This document shows, in pieces, positions 10,850 to 24,900 of a DNA stretch of 64,000 nt (positions are counted from its first letter, which is position 1; each line of letters begins with the position of its first letter). The notes below the pieces were generated by a model. It worked only from the letters and a program-made list of their open reading frames with translations. It was not told the DNA's origin and made no database searches. The DNA is from Turritopsis dohrnii (taxonomy: Eukaryota > Cnidaria > Hydrozoa > Anthoathecata > Oceaniidae): assembly GCA_027922465.2 (NCBI GenBank), contig BQMF02000004.1, forward strand, positions 868,001 to 932,000, written 5' to 3'. Position numbers and translations under genes: made by a program.

Positions 10850-13800
10850 AAACAAAATCACATCAATCAAATCAAAGTCTAGATTACACTATAACATTAC
10901 ATTACTTTTACATACATTTTAAACATACACGATTTTTTTAATAAGCAGCATTTTTATAAGCAACACTAGGCTGAAATGGGCCGAATAATAAGCAAAACCT
11001 AAGCAACAATTGAGCCTGAAATTCTTTTCTGAGAATCCATGTCAGATCCATAACTGACATGAAATATATTTCTACAAACAGGTTTTATGATAATGTAACT
11101 ATGCTTTAAACTTCTACAACGTTATAAGCGTTATAATTTCACGCTTGAAAACACTGTTTGAGTGGTTTTTTGTCTATTCCATTTTATCAAATCAAGTTTT
11201 GGCTCAATAAAGTTTGGTTCCGCTGGGAGACTGCAATAAGTTCAGCATTATTTTCACATCAAATGTAATTGTTTTGAATAATGTATAACTAAATGCACTA
11301 TAAAATTATTTATAAAATAACCCCCGGTTTTTTAAAAATTGAAAATGGTTGAAAAGTCTAAAATGTTCCAAGCAATAGCATCGTTGCTGCAATATTCCAA
11401 CAACTAATGAAAATTTTCCATTAAATATATATATTTTTGAAATCGCCAAAGAATAAGGTTTCCAATGATATAAAAATCAAATATATGTGACTTTTGTATA
11501 AAAAGTTTGTTTTTTTCATCTTCTGTTTTCTTCATTTTCTTTTTCTTTTTTGGGTTTTTTTATTTTTGTAGAATATTATGCTTTTTAATATCTATCCAAC
11601 GATACCAAATTTGTTAAAATTGATTCAGTATTGAGCAAATGGCAAGCAAATCTTTAAAGTGTGCACACTATTTTTACACAGACTTTAGTAGGAAAATATT
11701 TTTTTGTTTGATGGAACGAGACATGACTCGCCATCCCTTGCTAAAATATAAAGATTTCACCATAAACATTTGAAACAAGTAAGATGTTGAAATTTCAAAC
11801 ATTTTCAAATTGAAACTAGGAATGGGAGCTAATTTACTTCCGGATAATCCAATCGAAACTTCATCGATGTATTTGTGATTAGATCCACAACAATGTTTTT
11901 CTTACATAAAGAAAATAGAAAAACTTCAAAATATGTCTCTTTGATTGATTCATGTAGCCCGATCACAAATGTTGCGATGAAATTTCTCTGAACAAGATAT
12001 ATTTTTCATGACAAGCGTATACTGGGTATTAGGTTGTTTATTTTGAAATTGTTGATTTATGATAGCTGGTTTTTGACAAATTTGCAGCATCAAATTGTCT
12101 CGAATCAGATGGTTTTGAAGTAATGAAAACACTGATGAAATGATTTGAATAAATGAATAAATTTGTATACATTATCATTTAAAACAACAACCTGCGGACT
12201 TTAAGTATGACTTTTTGTGACTTTTAACTATTCCAACATGTTCAAACTACTCACCTTTGTAATACAAAATAATGTAATCACTTACGAAATGTTTTGCGTG
12301 CGAATATCGATGTTTCGGGTATCGATTATCGATGTGTCGTGAGTTCCTGGCTGTAAAGTTAGCCTAATGGAAGTTAACGAAGTGGCATCATGTCCGTCAT
12401 GAAACCTAAAACAAACAAACAAACAAACAAACAAACAAACAAACAAACAAACAAACAAACAAACAAAGTAATAAATAAATTAATAAATAATTGAGATCTT
12501 TCTTTCTTTCTCGACTAAATGATAGACAACTAGTAGACGAATGATTTAATTAGAGCGATCTGGAAATTTCAAGACATTAAAAAATCAAAATTAAAACGAA
12601 ACAATTTAATGACATCATCAAGCTATCAATCAAACCATTAATTCGGCTCGACCAATCGCTATGTTGTAAAAGTCAAATTAATGCCAGTCGTTAGAATCCG
12701 ACGTATTACTGACCAGATGCCGTCAAATTGTTTCCACACGTGCCGTCATATTATGTCGACCCATCGTTACTCCCAGATATCGACATGTTGTTTCGTGAGA
12801 CATCTGTTCCATGTGAGCTGGCGAAACCTTCCCAGAAGACACGTGTCGGAAAAAATCGGTAACCGGTTGATTTGAATCGTCTCGACACTATCAAATCAAC
12901 TGGTTTTCTTTGAAACCATTTACAATAGAATTAAGAGAAATCAATAAATCAATAACAATCATAAGGGGCAAGACTAAATGTCAAGCAGTGATAGTCACCA
13001 TTTGAGCCTTTTTTTGACTGAAAAATTGAGTAATATCATGTTCCATATGTTCGGGGTGGGGATTGTTCATTGTGTAATGTAAACAGCAATCATACTACCA
13101 TATGGAGAATTAAAGTTTTCTCGGTTATTTTGTATGTAAATCTGTCAACGCCCCAAAAAGGTGGAATCACGCGTCATTTATCCCCACCCTTTATTGCCAA
13201 AGCGTGTTTAGATGAAGTTGTTTGACCGTACAACACAAACAAGTGAAGCTTGAATACTTGAAATCGTAAACATTGTAGAACTAAAAACCTCTGCAAAAAA
13301 TGACGCTTTTAATTATTCAAAATAATTTACCAATAGTGTACACAAAGATGAATAATTTATGCATTAAATATTCAGTTATAATTAACTGTATCAACACGCA
13401 ATTTATTTACATAGCGTGTAACATTAGGGGGTGAACTGCATAAATTATTCATAGAGAATAACCAACACTAATTATACTAATTATACTAATTATGATATGA
13501 AGGACGTTCGAAACGTAACATATTCGTTTTATGTTTTGTTTTGAATCCCAGGAAATAATTTTTTTTACAATTCTTTACTTGTGAAGCTTCAACTACGCTT
13601 GCAAATGGTAGAATGTTTTTCTTAAAACGTAACAAGGATTGCAGCTAGTCTTTTAGCCTCAGATTTATACCTCGGATAACCTGCATCATTTTGATGAAAA
13701 ACTAAACGTATTCAACAGCGGCTATCTTTGATCATGTGGAGGACTTATGAAGGACTCGTGAAAACAGACCCTTGACTATACTTGTTTGTATGATGACAAG

Positions 13801-15600
13801 AAAAACCACATCATGAAAACAGACTCCAAATTAAACAATGCCTTATGACGTAGACAATACATGCAATCTGATTGGTCGCCCTCTGCGGTTCCATTTCAGA
13901 TTAAAAAGAACCAGTTGTGGCAAACCAACGGTTGTGCTCCACTCTCCTTTGAATGAAAACTTGAATTCTATCATACTGTTGCATTGATCTAAAATTCTCT
14001 TTTTGATATAAAAAGCACGGCTCGAAAAAGAGTTAGTTGACTCGCTCAATCAAATTTGTTCCCTCAACACTAGTGAAATAACGAAGTCTCAACCTTCATA
14101 TCGCTGCTGTTCGCCAAATAATTATTTAGAGAAACTTATTGAATAACCCAGCTCTATCGAGATGTTCCAACAAAACTTAAAACTAAACCGATTTGAATCC
14201 TCATCATTCAGTTTGCCAGTAAAAAAACATTCTTAATGACATCCGATAGTTCCTCGTGTGTAAATCCGGTTTTTTGGTAATTTTGATGGAACTACCAGCA
14301 TTGTGAATAAACGGACTCGTATGCGAGGGTCTTTTAAAACCGTTCGAAAGAACAAAGCAGTCTCCCTGGTTTCATCTCCTTGCAAAAAAGATAATAGGAA
14401 AACAACTGTTAAGAAAGTGAGAGGGTTCGACCACAACTCTATTTCACTCACAACCATTACAGTATGCAAAGCAACCCTTTCCGTAACATTCAGGTGGTTA
14501 TGTTTTCTCAGTTGGTCGATGAAAAGAAAATCTGTCTGCTGTCTGCTGGCAATGCAAGAATGCTGTTTCAATGAATCAAGTCTTCTAAAACTTTTTAAAC
14601 AGAAAATACATGTTTTCTGAATTTCTGTATTTGATGTTTTTCCCACGTTTCCAAGTAAATTATTGTTTTACGAAATTCTTTAATAACTTATCAATTCCCC
14701 ATCCCCAAAGAAAAACAAATTTATATCTTTAAAATGAGGCCATAAATTCATGTTTGGGTTATAGTAATATGAATTTTGAAGAAAAGTTTGGGAAAATACC
14801 TACTCGTTAAAAAAATCTGGAATTGCATTAGTAAAAATCTTTTTAATCCTTAAAGCAAAAACTCCACTTTTGTTGCGTAATCGATCACAAAAAAAATCGT
14901 ATTTAAATCAGACATTATTGCATGAATCAATTTTTATATCGCTTTGATTTTTCAATTCTCGAAAAACAGAGGAAACACAACAAACAAGTTGTGAGTCTAC
15001 ATGCAAAAGATGCCAACTGCTTAATTGATACATCAACAATGCATTGCAACGTTCGATTCATTAAATCATAGCATTTCACTTCATAAATAAATAAATAATG
15101 AACATCTTCCAGCTGTTGTCCAACCCTTGATATATATTGCTTGACATAGAACACCAACTGCCAATCAAAATTCGATATTGATATTAAATAGCCAATCGAA
15201 ATGATTTTATAACTTTTTTGAACCAATCAAAATCATCGCACTGGAATTTAGACTTGATTTAATGAGAATAATTTATGAATTTAAGCGACGCTGAAGCCGT
15301 TCCTAATCAGTTCGTTCTACGCGATCTAGAGTTGGGTGTAATCAATTTCTCTACAAAGGGTTTCTCTTATTGTTGGTTTTCGTCTTTTTAAATGTTCATC
15401 TTGGTTATGTGTTAAATTAAAAGAAAACTTTAAAGCATTGTGGATATATCTGACATTCTCTTTTTTAAAACGTTTTGGTATTTGTTTCTGAAACTCTCTC
15501 TCACTGCAGAGCATACCGCGTAACATCGAAAGTTACGTTGTGTTACGAAAAAATTTTGTGTTCAAAACAAACTTACTTCAAACAAACGAAAGCAAATTAC
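10850..15600. other. Intergenic region without a recognised gene
   Basis: AT-rich DNA with a CAAA microsatellite (12411-12467) and a 9-bp triplicate (13467-13493). Several short frames are present, none convincing. The longest, about 14233-14646 minus, has a Cys-x2-Cys...His-x-Cys pattern but no ATG at its start and no recognisable domain. I see no RNA gene here. Confidence 0.6.
12411..12467 (+). repeat. (CAAA)n microsatellite
   Basis: About 14 uninterrupted CAAA units. The same motif expands inside the Helitron near 62370. Confidence 0.95.
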
Positions 15601-15607
15601 TGTCGTC

Positions 15608-18600
15608 ATGATGAGTCAGCAAACTCAAGAAAGACAGCATTTTACTACTGCAACCTTGGAGATTGAAAATCTCGAATTGCAAGCCACTGTCAACAGCCAA
15701 GAAGAGCTAATCAACCGAATCTCGGAAGATTTGCGGAGCAGAGATAGAGAACGTGATTTCACAACCGAAGTTGAGATTTTGGGGCGAGAGCAATTATGTA
15801 TGGACTTACAGGAGCAGTTGGAAGGAAAGGATTTGACCATCCAACACTTGAAGAATGAGTTAATCTCCGGTCAAAAAAATGCAGAAGAAGTCTATAAAAA
15901 ATACGAGAGGTAAACATTTTTTATTTACTGTTTCGTCATTTTCTAATTATGCTAACTTAGGGAGGCGTTTATATGGAGGTTAGCTGGCTAATGAAATTCG
16001 GCAAATTTAGCTTAGGCGGGCTGGCTCGCTTTTCATATAAACACATTCTTGTAAAAACATGCATTTCTTAATATAAGCGATATCTCGGTTAAGCAAGCCA
16101 TCCTGTTTTACCAGACCAGCTCGTCTCCATGTGACACCTCCCTTAGAATGTTTATATGTGCATCTATCAAGCTTTTAATTAAATGCTCAATGTGATAAAT
16201 AGTAGTTGCTAAAGTTTATTTGGACTTGATTACTGAAAGTGAGGCTTGTTACGTCATTCCAAAACAAATCCATTCTACATCTTTTATTTCTGTATGATTT
16301 TCACTTTGCATGTTTTGCACAAGCTATTTTCTGCAAACGAAACCACAACTTGTTGAATATCCATCAATAAATTATGGTTGGTGCGCCCACTCATTAAACA
16401 TTCATTCGATTTGCGAAAGTTAACCATTCGGTCAATCGTGTGGAAATAAAATTTTTTTGCAAATATTTGGATTAATACTCACTTTGGGCGTTTCAAGAAA
16501 ATGATGAATAGTCCAGCAATTCAACCGGCACCGAAAACAACAGAAAAGAAAAATCAGTTTAATATATGACCTTTTTTATTCGTGAATCTCGGTCCTTTTT
16601 CAATAAGTGCATAAGTGCACTCAATAATTAATTTATTAAAATCTACCAAAAGATTTTAGGTTGATAAATCTTTCTTTCTCTGTTTGACTGAACCAGGCCA
16701 GAGAGTAACATTACCTCTGCTTCCCAGGTCAAAATAACAAAGTTTTCACCACAAACTTTCTCAACACAATAACATAAACAATAAAAAATTTCAACCGAAC
16801 AACAAATCATGTGACCACGTCAACAATGGTACGTAATTCCTTATGACGTAATCTTTCTAGTTACCGAGCGAACCGTGATGCAAAAGACCAATCCATTCGC
16901 CGACTGCAACAAGAACTCCATAATCTTCACGACATGTTGGAACAAGCACAGAAAGAAAAGTTGCATTGCGTCGACAAGATGCGTCAGGTTCAAAATGAAA
17001 AATCCGCTTTGGAGTTCGATTACCAGTGGTTATGTGACAAAGTAAGATTTTATATATAAAGTCAGATATTCAAGTAAAATGAAGACCGTGTGCGAATCAA
17101 GATTAACAAATCAGATTGACAAATGTCGCTGACTAGCTGTCAAAATCGGCTGCATTTTTATCTAACCTGTTCTAACGTGTTCTAACGCGTTTTTTGTTTT
17201 CTTAGATCAAAACTTACGAAGATGGAGGAGATGCGATTGATTTCGGCACTTCAAAGTCCTCCACCACATCTACATCGCGCTCCTCAACAACAGTGAAGCG
17301 TGTTATAACAACTGGCTACGATGGAGAGACACATACCAGTGTGGAGGAGTACCATTCTGACGATAGCATGCTACCAATCAACCAAAAGTTCGATCATCTT
17401 CAGAAAGGTAAGAAGTCTGAATTTAGATATAAAAGTCAACCCGGCGAAGACACGGTAACAACATTGTCACAAATCAAACACAGTTGGCCTTAGTTCTAAA
17501 ATAATTTTCTATCCTTATAAAAGGATATAGGACGAAAAAAACCTCACCCAGTTATTGATTCGATTATATTTTACATATCATAGTGTTTTGGTATTTTCAC
17601 AACGCATGGTATAATAACCGTGTTATGAAGTTGTGTGTCCAAAATGATAAACATCTTATAAAGATTCATTTTAACTTATATATCAGCATCCAAGCATGTA
17701 AATATACGTTCTTAAACGTTAGTGTATCTCTACTTAAGGGTATCGACATGCGCTGACTCAGCAGGATTTGCAACTTCAAAAGGAAAAAGAAGAACTCATG
17801 AGAGAATTCAAGCAACTACAAACACAACTCTATGATTTAAAACGCGTACACGAGAATTATGCGCGGGAAGCCAAAGAAAAAGACGCGCTTATTGAACGAC
17901 TCAAAGAAGCCAAGCTCTCACTAGATCATGAGCTGGAACACCTCACACACGAAAACCGTCATTTGAGAGAGAACGTGGATAAATTGTCCAATGAGAATAC
18001 AGAATTGCGTTCGGAATTGAATAACGTACGTAACCACGTGACCAAGGTTGAGGTGCAACTGGAAAATTCAATCAAACAAAGATCTTACTTGAAGGAACAG
18101 ATTGAAGTGATTACCAAGAACAGCGCAAAAGGTAAAATCTGATTGGTTAAATAGAACGTTTTCAGCGTTCTGATTGGCCAGGGTTCTTTTCTGCATATTT
18201 GATTGGTCAGATAGTGTGAATACTGTTGTTTGATTGGTTCAGGAAAAGATGATTACAACCACTTGGAAGTGCAACTTCGAGACTGTCAACGAAAACTCGA
18301 TTCTATGTCACGTGACTTAGCCAACAAGGACAATTTGAACAAGCATTTGAAGAACAAGATTTCATCATTGGAAAACGAATTCGAAGATTGCAGACAGGAA
18401 TACAACCAATGCATTGTTGCTAAGGAAAGTTTAGAACAACAGAAACTGGACGTGGAAAGAGAACTGAAGGTAAATATCCTACATGCTCATGAAGGTTCTG
18501 TAAAGTACACTACTGCTGTTAACCTATTGGGCAAAAAGTTAAAAGTTTTGGGAAGTTTACTATGAACCTCACCCGATTATACAAGCTCTATAAGCCATAT

Positions 18601-18956
18601 TGTTCATCGAACAGATCGAATTTTTAAAAGTTACTATTTTGGACTGGTGAAACGAGACTATACTCATTTCATGCCTGCTTTTCTTGAAGTGAGACAAAAT
18701 TTCCTAGGAAAAGTTTAAACATACCAACCTGATAGACAGTCAGGAGGAGGGTGTCAAGGAACATATGACTTCACGCATTGTGTTCTGTTTCTAGGATCGT
18801 CACGATCGCATGATTGAGGTGGAGAGCGCATTTGATGAGATGCAGCAACGGAAGGTGGCTTTGCAGCAGGAACTCTCTGAAATCAAAACTCAATTCAGCA
18901 GGATGGCATGTGGTGAAGATAGCAATAACCAAGTGAAAACGCAGCTTCAAACAGAG
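15608..18956 (+). CDS. N-terminal exons 1-6 of the giant coiled-coil gene
   Basis: Six small exons (302, 181, 202, 393, 227 and 162 nt) encode the first 489 or so residues. Exon 3 (17206-17407) is the only clearly non-coiled part. It has a Ser/Thr run, then Lys-Arg-Val-Ile-Thr-Thr-Gly-Tyr-Asp-Gly-Glu-Thr, then an acidic stretch. The rest is heptad-rich. Introns are short except the first (951 bp), which carries a MITE. Phases are 2, 0, 1, 1, 0 and 0. Confidence 0.8.
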
Positions 18957-21900
18957 GTAATTATGTTATATTTTAGTGTAACAAGGGCTTTATCAACTCT
19001 CATACTTTAACTTTTCCTACTCAACTAAAGCCTGGTTTCTACTAAACTAAAACCTGGCAATTACGACAACTAATTTATTTTTAATTAATTTATTTATTTT
19101 AAATTAATTAATTTATTTTTTAATTCATTTTTAAATCGTCGTAATCGTCAGGTCTGAACCAGGCTTCATAGGTCGATAAAGTTTCATACTTTTGCAAAAT
19201 TACATTATCATATAAGTGTAAGCACAGCTTTATCATCCTTTAAAATGTTAAAGTTGATTTTACACTGTGTTGTTTTCGTTCTCAGGTACTCAACGCTCAC
19301 AAGCAGATATCTCGACTTGAAGCTGCGTACGAGGCCAGCCAACAGGAGAAGTTCGAACTCCAGCAAGAACTTGCACCTGCTACTCAGAGGTTGTCCATGA
19401 TGCGCGCTGCTTACGAGACATTGTTACAAAAGAAGGAACAGATCCAAACAGAGTTGATCACGTATCAGAAACGCTGTGGAGAACTCCAGTCGTTGAACAA
19501 CAGGTTGAAACAAGACCGTACAGAGATCTTGACTGAACTTCAATCCTCCAAGCGCAGAGTGGCTCAGTGTGATCTGGACCTTGACGAAGCATCGAAACAG
19601 TACAACGTCTTGAAGAGCAAACTTGATGACGTCACTCGCAAGTTAGGATCAAGCAAAGAAGAGATTCTTGGACGCCAACGTTTGATTGACGAGCTGCAGT
19701 ATAAGTTGGAGGCGTTGAATCGTGAATCGATCCAACGCGAATCGTTCTTCGAGAAGTTGAAGCACGAGAGGCGATCGTTGGAAGACGAGTTGAAAGCGTA
19801 CGAAGGTGATCTGGAAAAATTGCAGAACGAATTGCGAACGTCTCAAAGAGAGAACGAGAAGTTGTTGCAAGATCTATCGAGCTGCCAACAACGTCTTCAT
19901 GAAACTGAATCGTACTGGCAGAAAACAAAGATTGAGAAGGAGAGAATTGCCAGAGATCTGAACAACATGGAGAGACTGGTGACGGAGTTGCGAGACTTGA
20001 GTCACAAGCTTCAACACGAGAAAGAAGATTTCGAAAGAGAATTGTACGCTCTGAGGAAAAAATATGGCAACTTGGAAAAGGAGAATGATCGATTGGTTCG
20101 CGAAAATCAAGAGATGGATCGTGAGCTGAAAGGAAATCGAACACGCCACGTGCAGCATGACACAGTTATCCAAGATCTGAAAAGAAGAGAAGCACAGTTG
20201 AAGGCGCAGTTAGACGAGGCATACAAGAACAGAGACGAAATGAACAGGATGAAGTCGTTGCTCTCAGATTTGCAAAGACGACTGGATGGTTCCATCAAAG
20301 ACATCGAACAAAAAGATGCCGTAATTACACAGCTGAAGAACGAAAAAGAGAATTATCGTCGTGATTGCGAGAAGTATGGTCGGGATTACGAGAGCTGTAA
20401 GTCGACCTTGGAATCGGCTATTCGCGAGAAAGATCGTCTCACGAAGGAATACAACACTTGCCAACGACGAGTGGCTGACTGTGAGATCTTCATTCAGAGA
20501 TTGCAGGACGAAAACATGCAGTACAGAAAAGATTTAGCATCATGCGAGCAGAGAATCCCAGCATTAGAAGAAGCTTTGCAGAAACATCAAGCCAATGAGA
20601 GCAAATACTTACAAGAATACAATTCGGTCAAGACAAGTCTCGTGAGATTGGAGAAAGAATTCTTGGTGATCAAAGAAGAGAAGACAAGCATGCATACACA
20701 CATTGGGCATTACGAAGACAAGTATGAGGGAATGACCAAGGAATTGGAAGATTCCCACAGAAGGATCTTTGAACTGGAAGCCATGCTCGAAATGGCTCAA
20801 CGTGGAAATGATGATTCGAGACGAGATTTGGAAAATAAATGTCGCCAACTTGAAGAGCAGTTGATAACAGCTGAACGTGCTAATGGAGATTTGAAGAATC
20901 AACTGAACGAAGCACGAACGAGGAATAAGAAATTCACAGAAGAATACACGAGAGTACAACGAGAGTTCGAAGACTTGCAAACGAAATGGGATGCATCACA
21001 CAGCGACGGTACCGGTAAAGACCGTATCATCGAACAACTCCGACAAGAACTGCTTAACGTCAATCATGAGTTGGAAGGCGTACGTCAAGAGTCGGAAAAC
21101 AACAAGATCTTGTTGGAAAGATCGACACAAGAAAAACAAGAGCTGACGGATGATTTGACGGCAATCAAGCAGAGATTGTATGAATTGGAAAGCCTGTACA
21201 AAAACAGTGAAGAAGACAAGGAAAAATTGCAGCGCGAAATCACTGACCTTCATCGAAAACTCACCGAGATCGAGTCTGATTACGAAACACTGCAACGTGA
21301 TACAGACAAAGAAATGAGATCATACAAATCTAAGATTGCCAAGTTAGAATCTCAGATCGATATGATTATCAAAGATCGAGATTATATCAACGAGCAGCTC
21401 GAAGCTGAGAGGTTGCTGTCTCAGAAATACAAAGATGAATACGAGAGAGTTCAAAGAGAATATTTGGAGCACCAGAAGATCTGTGAGAGATACGCTGATC
21501 AGATATTAGAGAGAGACCGAGTCATTGACGAATTGAAAAATCAAATCTACAAGATGGAAACTGAGATTGACACACTGAAAGAGAAACTTCGAAAAGCACA
21601 GACCGCCCAGCAAGTCGCTGAACAGCAGAAAGACAAAGCGTTGGAAAAACTACAGACTGCTGAACATAGAGTGCAGGAGCTGGAAAACGAAAATGATTTG
21701 CTTCGAAAGAAACTAGCTGAGCTGGAGAGAATGGTCACCACGCTGGAAATGAAACTGGATGAGGAACAGAAAGAAAATCGTGCACTTAAAGATAGGATTC
21801 GAGAACTGGAGGACCTGTTGAGAGAAGCCAGAATGAAGGTATCGAGTTTGGAAACTGAGTTGTCGTCGATTCGAAATCTGATTGGTGATCGAGATGGAGT

Positions 21901-24900
21901 GATCGAAAGGTTGCAACAGGAATTGCACGACACTCAAGAAAAGAACCATGCATTGCGTCGACAGATAAGTGAGCTAGAATCAGCTTTAGATCAATCGGAA
22001 CAAGAAAAGGATGATCTGCGTTCGCAATTAGCTAATGCTGAACGTCAAATAATTGAACTGAAGAAGAATTTGGATAGAGTGATTCACGAGGCTCAACACA
22101 TCGAAGCCGAGCTGTCTGCCGCAAAACATCGGTTATTGAAGCTGGAACCGCAGTTAAAAACAGCTCTCAAACAACGCGACGAATACAAAGATGCGTATGA
22201 GAACCTGAAGAAGAAGCTTCAAGAAGTGAAGGAGGAGCTGTTAAACGTTCATCGTCAGTTGACAGATGCACAACGAGCTGCTGAACAATACAAAAAAGAT
22301 CTTCGCTATAAGGATGGGCTGTTAGAAGAAGCACGAGCTAGGATCCTCGCGTTGACAGGACAACTGCAAAGTGTTCGTGAAGAGCTCACTCACAAACAAC
22401 ATGAGAATGAAATCCTATTGGAAGAGAAACAGGCCATTCAGGAAGAACTTCTAAGATTGAGACAGAAAGTCAGCGATTTGGAATCCGCCAATCAAATACT
22501 AGCAATGGAAAAGGAAAAATTGAATGAGGAGCTGATTTCATTCAACAGCAAATACACTGAGTTGAGGATCAAGTTTGACAAGTCTGAACAAGATCGTCTC
22601 GAAAGTCAACGACAGGCGATGGCTTACGAACAACGTTTGGCGAAACTGGAACCGCAATTGCAACAAATCTTACGAGAGAATTCCGAACTTAACATCCAAG
22701 TAGAGAAACTTGCCGACGAGTTACGACACGCACTTGATGAAAACCGACATTTACGACAAGACGTACAAGAGTTGAACCGCGTCAAAGAAATGCTGGAGAA
22801 GGAGATTTACGAGAAAGATAGCATCATTGACCAACTTCGTCACAAAGTCGGACATTTGGAAGCGGAAAATGCTCAACTGAAACAAGAAGTGGATCGGTTG
22901 CGTGCTGCCAACGATGCATTGGAGCAAGAGAAGAAGGGATTGGTGCAGAGGTTGCAGACAGCAACTAATAGGATTAAAGAATTGGAAGATCTTTATGAAC
23001 AGGCGCGAAACAAGAGAGACGAACTGCAAGCCGAACTTCATGAAATGCATAAGAAGTACTATACATTGGAGAGTGCTTATAAGAAATTCCATGAACGAGA
23101 AAAGGATCTCAAAGCTCGTATCGACGATCTGCTCAGGAAAATCAGAGAACTGGAAGATTTGTATGCTGATGAGAAACGAAAGAACAGCGAGCTGGAAGCG
23201 ATTAACGATCGCCAGAAAGATCAAATTCACGAGTTGGAAGGAATCATTGACGATCTGAAACGACAACTAAACGACAGCGAAAACGAAAACGAACGACTGA
23301 GAGCCGAAATTGACGACTTGAAGCAGACAATTATGATGCTAGAACGTCGCATCGAAGAAATGGAATCAACAATACAAGGACTTGAACAAGAAAAGAATTT
23401 CTTAGAAGAAGAAAGAAACTCACTTAGACAACAGGTGACCAAACTGGAAGGTGAAATTGATAACTTGATCAAACAACGAAATAACCTACAAGCACAACTC
23501 GAGGAGATTCGAAACGAATTGATGCGATTAAAGGAGACGATCATGCGATTAGAAGGTCATAATCGTGAACTTCAACGAACCATCGAATCGCTTCAACAAG
23601 AAATCTACCGAAAGGATCGAATTGTTGAACAGCTGGAGAACAAGATCAAGGGATACGAGATCGAAATTGAAAACCTCAAAAACGAAATCGTCAACAAAGA
23701 TGTTTTGATTGACAGTTTGGAAGAAGCGAAGAGGGATCTAGAAATCCAAATAAAGAACTTCGAAGTTCGAATCACAACGCTCGAAACACGAATTGAAAAG
23801 ATCGTCATTGAAAAGACGGAGATTGAACGAAATTACCACGATGCTTTGAATAAGTACAAGATGTTGGAGACACAATGTGAGTTGTTGCAACGTGAAAAGG
23901 GAGATTTGAAGATTGATATCGATCGACATTATGGTGATTATCAAGCTGAGAGAGAAGATTACACCAAGTGTCAGAACGAGCTACGTGAAGTTGTAAGGAC
24001 TGTGGAGATCTACCAGAGAGAGGTGATTGAGAAGACCACCATTATCGAAAGAATGACTGTGATCAAACAAACCCTTGAAGGCGAACGTGACGCATTGAAG
24101 AAAGAATGCAATCAATTGAGATTTGCGTGCAACCAAGGTAAGGAAGTTGTGATGACTTGTTTCTTATAACTTCATGTTATGAATTTTTAATGGAATTCAT
24201 TTACTTTTTCTTTTCCAGCTAAAGACAATGAAAAGGGTTACAAAGACGAAATTCAGTCTTACGTCTTGAAGATTTCAACCTTGGAAAAGACTTTCCAGAC
24301 CTTGAAATCAGAACGTGACGAATACAAGCTCAAAGCTGACGCAGCAACAAAACGATTGGTCGATGTCGAAACGCAATTGAAGCGAAGTATCGAAAGAGAA
24401 AACAAATTGCGACAAGAGCTGGACGCTTTGTCTAGCAAATATCAAAATCTTGAAAACGCTTATCAAGACTTGTTGAGAGAAAAGAACGAAATTGAACGCA
24501 ATTACAAGGCATTGCTGGCGAAACATCGCGATCTAGAAAACAAGTATAACAAGTTGATGGCGAATTACAATGACCTGAAAGACAAACTGCAAGAAGCAAA
24601 CAACATCATAACTGACTTGAGATCTAAACTCGAAAAAGCGCAGTATGACAACAGAGATTTGAAGGATCAGCTTGACTCTTTGAGGAACCAATACAATAAA
24701 CTCCGGGATGACCATAACAGGTTGGAACAAGAACTTTCCGACTACAAGTTCAAATATGAAGACGCTTTGAAAGAGTTGGCAGAGAAAGACAATCTGATTG
24801 ACGAGCTGAAAGCTAAGGTGTCAACATTGGAGAGGCAGTTGGCCAACTTGAAGCAAACTGTTCAACAGTTAAGATCTGATTATGAGAGGAGCATGCGAGA

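Noticed and set aside
12681..12875. 64-codon Arg/His/Cys-rich frame
   Set aside because: Chance frame: no signal peptide, no cysteine spacing of a known family.
14233..14646. 137-codon minus frame with Cys-x2-Cys and His-x-Cys, suggesting a zinc finger
   Set aside because: It begins at GTG, has only one incomplete finger, and the opposite strand is also open; support is too weak for a gene.
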